Of a stretch of DNA of 64,000 bases, positions 1-11,083 are shown piece after piece. Each line of letters starts with the position of its first letter. Positions within the stretch are counted from its first letter, which is position 1. The notes beneath the pieces were generated by a model. The model searched no databases, was not told the DNA's origin, and saw nothing but the letters and a program-made list of their open reading frames with translations. The translations under genes were made by a program, and so were the position numbers. The stretch comes from Erythroxylum novogranatense (lineage: Eukaryota > Streptophyta > Magnoliopsida > Malpighiales > Erythroxylaceae). Location of the stretch: positions 1-64,000 of the forward strand of contig JAIWQS010000234.1 in assembly GCA_029891385.1 (NCBI GenBank), written 5' to 3'.

Positions 1-166
1 CATATATAGATGATGCATATGGAGATATGATCATTGAACTGACCAAACCGAGAATTCCCAATGGTTAACATTACCTATGAACTGTCAAGTGAGATATTCT
101 CATAAGGATTCAAATGTATATTTTTGTTTTGACCTAGTGTGTAAAAATGTTAGTTGAATGATTATT
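1..166. other. Left flank, unassigned AT-rich sequence
   Basis: No coding sequence is recognised. The segment ends with TTATT (162-166), one copy of the target duplication made by solo LTR S1. The same 5 bases recur at 4508-4512, so this stretch was once continuous with 4513 onward. The style of the rejoined sequence suggests a decayed retrotransposon, but I cannot assign a family. Confidence 0.5.
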
Positions 167-2476
167 TGTAACATCCCCCCCTACTGGAAGGGTAGAATAG
201 TAAATTGGTATAGGATGTGCTAGATTGAGATTTCATGGGACTGCTCATGCATAATAGGATTGCTACATAGTCACAATTGTGCACATGAGTTTACTGTGCA
301 TGCATACATGATATTCTCGGTTTGCGTGCCTAAGACAATTTTATTGGGATTAACGTGGTTAATGGGTTTGAAAAATTATTCGAGTCGCCATAAATTGTTT
401 TCTATTTTAAGGGTTTTAAGAAATTTTTCTGGAATTTTCCGGAGAAAATTTCGAACCGAAAAAAAATCTGCTACGAACCGATTGATTTTCTAGATGGCGT
501 AAATTTCTATCCAATGGCACTACAATATTGGGTATATTATTTTGGAATTGAAATGAGGGCCATTGGAATTGATTGGGTCAAATTTTATTAGGGTTTCTTA
601 AGAAATCCTCTTACATGTTTTTGTCTTTTCTTCAAATGACACTTGTCCTACACCTTTTTAATGTTTTTGTCTTATTCATTCATTGTATTTTCGGTGTCTT
701 AAAAGAGAAGGAAAGAAAAAGATGGTTTTGTGTTGCTTTTGGCTCCTCCTCCATCCGAAACCTCTCTTCCATCTCTTTCATTTGGTTTCTTTAATTAGCT
801 TCCTAATGAATTACTCTTGTCTTCTCCCTTAAGTGTCTTCCTAGCATGGATACAAGCTTGAGTGTTCTACCTCCTTTACATGGTGATGATTATGAGTGAT
901 GTTGGGAAGAAGATGATGATCGTGGGGTTAGAGAAATGTAGGAAGTTTGTGAAAAGTTGGATAAGTCAAGAAGATTAAAGCTTAAATAGGTAAGAGGATG
1001 TTCTATGTTTGTTGCATGTATAATTTTGACATCTTATGCATCAATTGCATGAAGTTTTGCTTTGACTAGATGGGTATGTAAATTGGTTATTTAATTGATG
1101 GTTGATTGATATATTGATAGGGTAAAACCTAATGAATGTAAGTAGAGTTGTTAAGTTGATTAAAAGTGAAGTGATACTTAAAGAGTAGTGTAAGAGGTGT
1201 ATGAATGAGGCAATGAGTGTTGCTGCCATGTTTATGGCTAAGTGCTTAAGGGGCTGATTGAATGATATATTGGTTGATTGAGTGATTAAATTTAATGCTT
1301 ATGAAGGTAGGAAAGGTGTTAAAATGAAAGGAAGTAAATAGAGCTGAAAATGGATTTGTACCTATTGCACTGTTTTGATCATAACTAATTGTGTGGTTAT
1401 GAAAATGAGGCAAGGTTTGTGCCCAAATAAACTTTGGTTTGTTGGCTACATTTTTGTGTGAAATAGGTGTTGTCAAATTGTAACTCTAAGAGGTTGAAAT
1501 CTGGCTTGGAAAGTTACTGTTTTAACTTAGGTGAACAGTATCCGGATCAATGACCTAAGTGTTTTGATGATTTTTCTAAATTAATTGATATGGAATTAGG
1601 GAAAATGGTCTTCATGAGAGTTGAAGAATACATTGTTAGCTTTCCATTGCCACTGATCTTGTAATTTTTCGGCCTGTATATTGGGAGATATGCATTGTGA
1701 TATATTGACTGATTTTGAGCATTTGAGTGAAACCTAACTGAAATGACAGTTTTGTGAACATTGTGATTGGAAGCAATTTTAGTAATTTGTGTGAATTGAA
1801 TTGACTTAGGTGATCTTCTGAAGAGTTGTAGAGGAAACAATTATCTTGAAAATGGTATATAGCATGCTATTTTTAGATAACAGAATTGGGACTTATGATT
1901 TTTCAAAGATTGGATTGAAGTTAGGTCATGAACTGCTGAACAGGGCAGTAACTTGCAGGACTGTTTTAAATTTGTTAATGATGGAATTTGATTCTGAGCC
2001 CTTTATGAGAAGTGTAGTACTGTGTTTTATCTTTTTATGGGTATAAAGTATGCAATTTTTTGACTTTTGAACAAGGAGTTATACTGCTTGAAAAATTATT
2101 ATTCAATTTGAGTACTTTCAGGGGCAGTAGCATTCACTGAATTGTTTGACCTAGTTAGTAAATGAATTGGGATTTTGGTTATTCATGAAAGTTTTAGATA
2201 ACATTGTGATATTGAAGAGCATATTTATTGTGTTATTTTTGACTGAAGAGAATAAAAGTTACTGAATTTGTAAAGTACTGCACTGTTTTGAGAGGTTTTG
2301 AGTAGGCAGTGGATTTGACTGGATTTTGACACCCTTAGGGTGAAATTGATTTTGTGCTCTACATAAAACTTGTAGAGTTTTCTTAATCTTTCCAACGACA
2401 TATGGTTGGTAATTTTCTGAATTGTGTGGGAAAAGTTATGAATGATTGAAGTTCGGTTTGGAAAAAGAAAAAGAAA

Positions 2477-2664
2477 GGGCGAAGGCATGGGAATCTCGCC
2501 CTGGAGGCTTGACGACATGAGGGCGAGGCGAGCTGAAATCTCGCCTCGAGGGCGACGATCATGAGGGCGAGGCGAGCTGAGCTCGCCTCTCGCGAGGCGA
2601 CGACTCGCCCTCGCGAGGCGAGGTCGAGGCGGACTCGCGAGGCGGCGGCTCGCCCTCGCGAGCC
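2477..2664. repeat. CG-rich palindrome-like cluster in S1
   Basis: About 190 bases of repeated CTCGCC / GGCGAG / CTCGCGAGG words sit in otherwise AT-rich DNA. CCTCGCGAGG at 2609-2618 is a perfect 10-bp palindrome. The cluster lies at the position where S2, G2 and G1 LTRs carry CGCGACG palindrome arrays, just before a conserved LTR module. Confidence 0.7.
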
Positions 2665-3548
2665 ACAGAGGGGATTTTTGTTTTAATTTTGGATTTCTGA
2701 TTTCTTTGATGTATAACTTTTCCGTCCGACGTCCGATTGACCTGATTCTTGAGGCATCGGATTTGTAAAATATTGAATTTCATTTCATGGGAAATTGGGA
2801 ATTTTTGGACGGAAAATTGACGGGGGTTCGGGAAATGGGATTGCATTACTGTTTTATTCAATTGGGGACCTATAGAGGTCCAAATTGAGCGTCGTCAGCG
2901 CCATTGAATTTCTAATTTTTCTACCGATTTTATTGTTGAAAAAAATTAGATTAAGGCCGGGAATATCATGAACATGCATTGTCCTTATTCTATATTTGTG
3001 CATGAATGAGAATGCAAAGTGATTAATGTGTGCATATGGCATAAATTTGTAGTGCAGGATAAATGTCCGCACTCAGGCATTGTCAGAAGTTGGAAACCAA
3101 TGCAAATCTGGAGAGTACTGTGAGTAGACCTAGATGGTCTTATTTATTGGTTATTTGCTTTTGTTATATGTTGAATGAGTATTGATTTATTTTATTAATT
3201 GTGATTAAATATGGGTTCCAGACAGGAGGTCCGGTGAGTAATTAAGTTTTGGAATTGCGTATTTGAAGTGCTCCTTGAATGTGAATGGGATGACCTAAGT
3301 GTATATATTGAGATTGTTAAAATGTCTTGCATGCATAATTGCACATAAATGAAATGTGACTTCTTAATTGATGTCGAATGGGACTACGGTCCGATGATAG
3401 TAACTATGATTGGTCGAGTGCATGCAAATATGCATAAGACATTCCATCGCATGAATTTATGAAAGATAATGAGAGTTGTGACCGAGTAGTCAACAATGAG
3501 TAAAGAGCTTCATGCTGGACATCGATTCAGAGCCTCGAGCTCAACGAC

Positions 3549-3695
3549 AATGAGCCCTTTATGGGACGATTTACAATGAGCCCTTTATGGGACGATTTAT
3601 AATGAGCCCTTTATGGGGACGATTCACAATGAGCCCTTTATGGGACGATTCACAATGAGCCCTATATGGGACAGTTTCAATGAGCCCGATATCTA
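3549..3695 (+). repeat. 26-bp minisatellite, six copies, in S1
   Basis: A 26-bp unit beginning AATGAGCCCTTTATGGGACG repeats head to tail with starts at 3549, 3575, 3601, 3628, 3654 and 3679. Periods are 25 to 27, and the last two copies are diverged. There are no unique spacers, so this is not a CRISPR array. It lies inside the interval bounded by splice-like signals in S1. Confidence 0.85.
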
Positions 3696-4512
3696 TTGGT
3701 GCAGGGACGCTTTAGACACTTTCGGTCACAACAAAGTAATTAAATGGAAAGTGGGTTTCATGCACATATGCATAACATGATTGATTTGATTATGCGGAAT
3801 GTGATTGGTTGAATTACTTGTATTGAATGGGACCGCAACACCGTATTGAATGGGAATGTGACATTGTGTGTTGAATGGGAATGATAAACTTGATTGAATG
3901 ATCAATTTGATTATATTGAAGATGACATTGTATCGACATAATGAAGATATGAAACCGTATGTGAATGTGAGGTATGATAGGAATATGACATGTGACTTAA
4001 TGGAAAATGAAAGTATGTGTTATATGTTATGTGATTGGATGGACCATCGATGATGGTCACTCACCGAGTTCATAAAACTCACCCAAAATTTGCATCTATT
4101 TTTCAGGGCTTGAAGAATACCCGTTTGACACGGAGTATGTCTCTCGTAAGCGCGATAAAGGATAGAGGTCGGGATCATCCGTGTTCGCATTAGTGTCTTA
4201 TCAAATTGTGTTCCGCAATCAACGTGATAACAATGCTTTATATTTCTCTCGAGCCCATATTGGTTTTAATGTTTTACTCATTGGTGATTGTAAATTATTC
4301 TCGGACCGTAATAATCAAACTGGCGGTTTATTATGAACATGGGTGTTAGTTACTTCTTTGTTTTGCCGCTTAACGTGGAATCAATGGCTTCCAAAAAAAA
4401 AGTATACCGAGTTTTAATCGATCGATGTAGACGCCACCCTCGCGGGGCACGGACTCGGATATCACCAACGATATCGGGTTCGGGTCACTCGGGAGTGGGG
4501 TGTTACATTATT

Positions 4513-7204
4513 GGAGATAATTATCTATTTGATTAGTGGTGAGTCAAGATGGGATCTTTCGACTCTAGATAATGAGTTTTAGCTCTATATTGTCATTGAT
4601 CTTAATGATTGTTTCAAGACCTTGGACAGGGCGATTGAATGAGTGAGGAAAAGGAGTTTCTTAAGTCATTCACCAATCATTAATAATCGATATGTAACAT
4701 GGTTGGTTATCTAATAGGGTTTGACAGTTAAACCATACCTTAGGATAATCAGGAGTTGTAATGATGGAAGGTAATAATAAATTATCCTTAATCAGGTTCT
4801 GTCTTTGTAAAGTTGTTACTTCACACTATCCATCGTTAAGGAGTATTGTTAGACACAAACACTAACCTTAATTAGTAATTAATTGGAGTAATTAATCCTG
4901 ACTTAGTAATGAACCTATGTGGTCACACACTTACGAGTGTAATATTTCTTGTTTATGATTATTTAATTTATTATGAGATAATTTATTAAATAATCTATAT
5001 GACATATTATAATATTTTTATTAGCACAGTAAAATATAATTAATATTGAAAATTTTATTGTATAAAATAAATGAATAAAATAAAATAGTTTTATTTTATT
5101 TCATTTTATAAATAATAATAATTTTTTTAAAAGAGCAAAAGGCATCGGATGTTAAAAGGTGTTTTGTCCATTGGGTGGTTTTGTTTTGGTTTTAGATTTT
5201 AAAACCAAAACGAAAGGTAGCGTTGGGGTTGTTGTTTTTCAAGTTATAAAAAAAATGTTAAAACACTTACAAAAGAAAGAAGAGTGAATAATACATACTC
5301 TTGTTTTATGTACGTCAATATCAATAAGAGAAAAGAAAAGAAAATTGTATTCTCTATTCTTGAAAAAGAGTTCTTCAAATTTAACCATAGTCATATCAAG
5401 TATTGAATGCATAATAAGTATGTATTGTACAAAATCAAAAAATCCTCACGAAATATGCTTTGAATAGAAACACCCACTAAAATAAAGAAAACTAGGCTTT
5501 TAACAGTCTCATACAAAAAACACGTTCTTAAAACACATAAATACCTAAGCCTTTAGTTAGTGGGTTTGGCAATATTTGTAGTTTTATACTGAATAGTAAT
5601 GAGAGACTATAACTCTCTTTGACAAATTATAACCTAATACTAATACACTTGGAGTGAGAAGTGATCCTAGTATTCTGAAAGAAAGATACAAACTACAGAA
5701 TTATCATAATATAATTTCAGTTGCCTCAAAATGGACTCCATAACTCCCAATACTAAAATAAAGTTTCACAACTATATCTATTTGCAAATGCATGGTGGTT
5801 TTAATGAGACATAACAATGGTATGTTTTCAAAAAGAGGTTATGTAAAATGATGATTTTAGATAGAAGAAAAACCTTTAGACAAGATGGATGAGGACATAA
5901 TATCATTCATATTGGTATATTAGAGTAAAAGACTCATCCTTCATTTATTGAAAACATATTAATAATATGTTTTGTGTTGAAAGACATAATATATATTTGT
6001 AGAATCAAAGAAAAACATATTTTATTCTCGATACATCATTTCTAATAAGATATATAGTATGATCATAGATAAAGGGAGTTGCACTAATGAAACATATAAC
6101 TATATTACATATATCATAACCGATGGAAAAAACACATTTTGTTAGTTCTACAATTGGCATAATCTATTAGAAACTATGTCTTCTTTTTTGATTCATGTCG
6201 AAGGATTTCATTTCCATGCCAAAGTCAGTTTAATGAATCTTGACAATAGTTAGTTATGTCGAACCTCTTTTAGTGCATTATTTTCCATAAAAGCAATTAA
6301 TCTCTTTACAATTCAGATTACACTTAAGAGTAACTAATAATTTAATTATATAGCCCTTTAAAACTTTAGCCAATACTTGTTTTATTATATTCTAATAAAT
6401 CATCCCACAAGTATCTTGGCATACTTTGATCTAATTCAAGAAATAATATTTCAAGAGCCGACTTTACTCTATCTTTAAAGAAATATTCAAAATAAAGAAT
6501 ATATTATGATAACCAATTATGTCTTTAGTAATCGAGTTGAGTAAAATCACTACTACTTATTTTATAATTGCCTTATTCCTTCTTCATTTGAATCAATCCT
6601 ATGAACTTCTGTGACAAATGCTAGGACCCCTCAATATGATAAGACACAATTTGATTTTGTTGGTTGTAGGAACTCTATTCTCCCCAGTATTTATACGTTC
6701 GAGGAACGTGAAGAGAAGCGTACGCAGGTATTGAAATGACAACTATACTTTAACTTCAATTGTGGTAACTTTAAGCATATATTTTTTAATATAATTTGAC
6801 GTAATAAGAAAATTGTGTATGGTTGTGAATTGATTTGAGTTTAATGTTTAATTCTTGATAAGTAACATGAGTTGTTGACAATGCAACGTATGGACATGTA
6901 GTTTGGAGATCAGTTGTGAGTTGACTTTATTTGTCGAATATAGAAGTGTATGTTCACATGCAGGGGGCTTTCTTATGTGTAAGAGGGGGATGATTATGTG
7001 ATAGGGGAAATGCTGCCAAATTTTCAGCAGGATCCCCATATAACAATTAATGATACTGACCTACCTTGTTATATGTGGCATACATGAATGATAATCGACA
7101 ATGGATTGGTGGTTGAAATTAACGATATCCGACCATGAGCTTCGGGGATAGATCTTGGATGTATAGATGATTAACCCCGCCGCTTCATTAATCCCTGAAT
7201 TAGT
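4513..7204. other. Unassigned AT-rich region between S1 and the CACTA transposase
   Basis: This 2.7-kb stretch has no convincing coding sequence. 4520-4990 continues from the left flank, and TGTTAGACAC at 4854 could be the start of a decayed LTR, but no matching end was found. 5000-6650 is strongly AT-rich. CACTACTACTT near 6550 is the only CACTA-like string I noticed that could mark the transposon's 5' terminus, and I cannot confirm it. 6660-7204 probably contains the promoter and leader of tnpD, for example TATTTATA near 6690. Confidence 0.4.
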
Positions 7205-8432
7205 GCATGGAGTCGACAGCTTTATTCATTATGCATGCTCTCAACTCGCATATATGGATGGACAAAAGATCGATGTCCATGTAGAAGTGCAAGCACAAAT
7301 GTTTCCTTACTCTTGATGAAGTTAAGTTGCATTTGCTGAGAAAAGGGTTTGTTCCCAATTATTTTGAGTGGACACGACATGGCGAACCGTTAATTTGTAG
7401 CACCTCAAGGAGGAATGAACCACAAATGTCTGTCAACGTAAATAAGTATAAAGGGGAGGTTGGAACGTGCGGGAATTTTGTTCATGGAACTGAAAACTCA
7501 TACAGGCAAATGGTCTTTGATGGGGTCGATTGTACCTTTGGGACAAATAGGGTAAATGTTGAAGAAGAACCAAAGCAGAAATTTAATTTTTTGACTTACT
7601 CGGTCTGCGACCGAGAATGTGGCCCGGTTGTTTAAAATGACGAATTGTCTTCAATTGCGCGAATTTTGAACGAAAGAGTGAAGGACACATATTGGATCGT
7701 AGTTTGATAACATCTCGAGTGGTATCTTGAATCACTACCACCGATCATTCAATGGTCGGCGCTTTTATAATATGAAGAAACTGATTCGGGGTCTTGGTTT
7801 GCCAGTGGAAAAAATTGATTGCTGTCGGTTGGGGTGTATGTTGTACTGGGGAGATGACGTGAACTTAGATGAGTGCAAATTTTGTGGTCAATCGAGGTTT
7901 AAGCCAAGAAAGCGTGCAATGAAACAGAAACGAGTTCCATAGAAGCGGATGTATTATTTCCCGCTAACTCCGAGAATGCAGAGACTTTATGCATCTGATG
8001 TGACTGCATGTCACATGAGATGGCATGATGAACACGATCAGGAAGATGGAGTTATGCGTCATCCATCATATGCACTGGCATGGAAGCATTTCAATGACAC
8101 CCATGTGCACTTTGCAGTTGAAAGTCGGAATGTGCGGTTGGGATTGTCGACTGATAGATTCCAACCTTTTGGTCAATCCGGGCAGCAATATTCATCTTGG
8201 CCGGTGATAATTACTCCTTATAATTTGCCTCCGTGGATGTGTATGAAAGAGGCTTACATGTTCCTTACAGTTATTGTCCCAAGACCAACAAATCCTAAGC
8301 AGAAAATAGATGTTTACTTACAACCGCTAATATTGGAATTGCAGCATCTTTGGAAAACTGGTGTGCAAACATATGATGTATCTCTGAAGCAGAATTTTGT
8401 TATGAGAGCAGCTTTAATGTGGACGATTAGTG
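7205..8432 (+). pseudogene. CACTA transposase tnpD, 5' part (transposase-associated domain and start of TNP2 domain)
   Basis: 7250-7390 resembles the transposase-associated domain (family Transpos_assoc) that precedes TNP2, including LDEVKLHLLRKGFVPNY. 7727-7942 and 7949-8432 carry the start of the Transposase_21 (TNP2) domain: IDCCRLGCMLYW, a CKFCG zinc-type pair, then PRMQRLYAS, MRHPSYALAWKHF, VIITPYNLPPWMCM and KIDVYLQPLI. This family binds transposon ends and cuts DNA. The gene is broken by an early stop near 7291, disrupted sequence at 7636-7726 and a stop (TAG) at 7940. It ends abruptly at MRAALMWTIS because S2 is inserted in the codon run. The reading continues at 11084. Confidence 0.88.
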
Positions 8433-11083
8433 TGTAACATCCCGTCACCGATGGGAAGGTTATATTGGTAAATTGAGACGGGTTAGGATTTTACCGCATA
8501 TTATTGACTGAGCATTCATTTGGCCTCTAATTTTAGAGGAATGAGTCAATTGGCACATGCACATATAGGTACATGCATTCATGACATTTTCTCGGCATTT
8601 AATTATGATACTGATGGGAATTGTGACTTTTGATAAAATTAGATTCGATTATGATTTATTGGGAATTTTGGAATAATTGAGTTTGAATATTGAATTGGAA
8701 ATGTTCTGGAGTAATTGCCAATTGATAGCAACTCTTCGGAATTTTCTGGAAAAGTCGGGAGAAAAAGGGTCCGGACCGGAAATTCTCCGAGTAACGGACT
8801 GATCGATTGTACAAACACTGAAATAATTGTCCAATGGCTATGGAAATTTAGAATTATGATTTTAGAAATTTAATATGTCGAGCCATTGAAATTTGGAGAC
8901 AAATTGGACTAGAAATGAATTGAAAAGAGAAAGAGATTTAAATGTTTTGCGAGGAAAAAGACAAGAGACTTAGGTGATTAACCTTTAAATACCTGAGGTT
9001 ATAAGAGAAGAAGAAAGAAAAGTCTTCTTCTCTAGGGCAAATTTTCCTCTCCTCCGATCGAACCCCGTTTCTTCACCGTGCTTGATCTTTGGCTTGATGC
9101 TTGATAGCTTCTTCTCCTTGTGTAAAGCCAAGCCTAAATCCTAAGGAAGATGATCTTTGGTGTGGTTTTGGGGAGGAAACCGTTGGTGTTAAAGGTTTAG
9201 AAGATTTTCGGAAGATTTGAAGATTGAGGCTTGATTGGTAAGTGAAATGGTTTTAATGTGTTTTTATGGTTGTTTAATGCATGCATGGGTTTAAAATGTG
9301 AAAGATAGGGTAGTTGAGAGTGTGTTAATACTGGTTTTAAAGAGAGAAATGATGAAAATGCGTCAGAGAAGACGATCGGAGTTCCGCACGTCGCGACGTG
9401 TGCTAGGGGCCTCGTCGCGACGAATAAATAGTTACTCGCCGCGACGAGCAAGGTGGGACGTCGCGGCGAGCGTGAAATATTACGCCGCGACAAGCCCGCT
9501 CCTCTACGTCGCGGAGAGCCTCAAGGAATTTGTTCGCCGCGGCGAGCGATCCTTTGTGCGCCGCGGCGAGGACCAATTTTCTTAATGGAGATGGGTTAGT
9601 TTTTGAGGCATAGCTAATGGTGTAGACCTCCAATTGAGGTGATGTTTGATTCGTTATGATCTAGAGAAAGAGGTCTACAATTGATACGAAGGATGAAAGG
9701 TTGAAATTAAATTAGTAGGATCTCAATTATTGAAATGAGTCTTATTGATCAATTGAGTGGAAAGTTGAATTTGAGAAAAGAAAGTGAAAATTGGAAAATA
9801 GCACCGGGAAGGTCATGAATAGGCATCGTACATCTTTTAATTAAGGCATGTGCATCATCGAATTATTTTTGACTGTGCATTAGTAATTGGGTAATTGTTT
9901 GATTGTTTTAGAGGCACCGATGGAACAATTCCACGGATACTGCTGGGACTTCCAGGCTGTAGCTCGGAAGTACAGGTGAGTAACTTAGTTGGTTCCTCAA
10001 TCTTTATGTGTTTAATATTATGCACTGATGCCATGTGGAGATAATGGATGGATAAGTGTGTTTGATTTTGATTGATTTCGGACCATGGGTGTCCGAAATA
10101 TTGAGAACTTTATATTGAAGTGCTATTGTGTGTAAATGATCATGAATGCATCAATGAAATAAATTGTAAATATATATGACTGAAATACCGGACCGAAGGT
10201 CCGAAGAATCGGGAATTTGGTCACTGAAATAGAAACTGACTGTAAATGGAAATTGGAGCATATGCATTTATGCATAAGAGCATGATCAGATAATGACAAC
10301 AGACCGGAGCGACCAACGAAGAGCCACAGCTCATCAGATCGTGGCTTCAAGCCCACCAAACATCATATCGAACCGAGCCTCGAGCTCGAGGGGAGTTAGT
10401 GCATATCCTGAGGGCTCTCCTACTCCCTAGACACGTCTACTGAATACTGATCACTGATAGGCGCTCGATCACAACACCGTAATAAATTGGACAGTGTCAC
10501 TTATGCATTGCATATAGGGTGTGATTGAATGTGAATTATGTGAAAGGCGAAACGCCTTACATTTGAGAAATGTGATTGTATGTGATATATGGTAAATCGA
10601 TTGTATATGCATGAATTGAGTGAACCATCGATGATGGTTTCTCATTGAGTTCACAAACTCACTCAACATTGCAATTATTTTTCAGGAATTGACGAGTACC
10701 CCGTTAGTGAAACGGGAGTATGATTACTGCAAGAGAGTCAGAGTTTGAAGTCGGGATCAGTTCACGTCTGCATTTGTGTCATTCTGAATTATGTGTAAAT
10801 TTTGTATTTTCTGCAAGATTAGTACTGTTATTCCCGAGGGCCCCAATTGATTAATGTTGTATTGTAATTTGATTACTGAAATAGTGTTTTGATTGAAAAT
10901 ATTTTCGTATCGTAGGCCCAAATTATTTACTGATTTACGCGCACTTGATTGTTTTCTAAAAGAAAAATGGATTACCGAGTATTTGAACTATTTTGACTGC
11001 TCTAGCGTACCAACCTCGTGAGGCACGGGTTCGGATATCACCCTCGATGTCGAGTTTGGGTCTTGCGGGAGTGGGATGCTACA
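8433..11083 (+). mobile_element. S2: solo LTR (2651 bp) inserted in the CACTA transposase
   Basis: It starts TGTAACATCCCG, ends GGGATGCTACA, and is flanked by perfect duplications TAGTG (8428-8432 and 11084-11088). There is no internal region. Its length and sequence closely match the G2 LTRs (2652 and 2616 bp), so it is probably a solo LTR of the G2 family. Landmarks in order: a TATA-like TTTAAATACC (8984-8993), a palindrome array (9387-9570), a conserved module (9598-9690), a donor-like CAG|GTGAGTAAC (9975/9976), the inverted repeat ACCATCGATGATGGT (10624-10638) and an acceptor-like TTTCAG ending at 10685. No protein is encoded. Confidence 0.93.
9387..9570. repeat. Array of CG-rich short palindromes in S2
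   Basis: About eight copies of a 10-14-bp palindromic word lie within 185 bp. Perfect ones are CACGTCGCGACGTG (9387-9400), TCGTCGCGACGA (9412-9423), TCGCCGCGGCGA (9534-9545) and CGCCGCGGCG (9559-9568). Near-perfect ones lie at 9435-9448, 9457-9470, about 9483 and about 9508. The surrounding LTR is AT-rich, so the block stands out by composition. Confidence 0.85.

Larger units (their letters stand above)
167..4507 (+). mobile_element. S1: very long solo LTR (4341 bp) of a Ty3/gypsy-type element
   Basis: It starts TGTAACATCC and ends GGGGTGTTACA, so the ends are inverted. It is flanked by perfect 5-bp duplications TTATT (162-166 and 4508-4512). No primer-binding site, polypurine tract or second LTR lies inside, which identifies a solo LTR left by LTR-LTR recombination. 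Orientation is plus by comparison with N1, whose primer site follows its left LTR. Internal landmarks are a CG-rich block (2477-2664), a 26-bp minisatellite (3549-3695), the inverted repeat ACCATCGATGATGGT (4043-4057), and splice-like sites near 3120 or 3234 (GTGAGTA) and 4106 (TTTTTCAG). It matches S4 over long stretches. The short ORFs inside match no family. At 4.3 kb it is long for a plant LTR, though within the range known for some chromovirus and large-derivative elements. Confidence 0.9.

Noticed and set aside
260..794. Small membrane-like proteins in S1 (and similar short ORFs in S4 at 44546-45040)
   Set aside because: AT-rich LTR sequence with F/L/I-rich chance translations, and no conserved frame between S1 and S4.
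3549..3695. Regularly spaced repeats that could suggest a CRISPR array
   Set aside because: The units are head to tail with no unique spacers, inside a plant LTR.
6548..6558. CACTACTACTT as the CACTA 5' terminal repeat
   Set aside because: No matching inverted copy or 3-bp target duplication could be found in the window. Mentioned only as a weak candidate.
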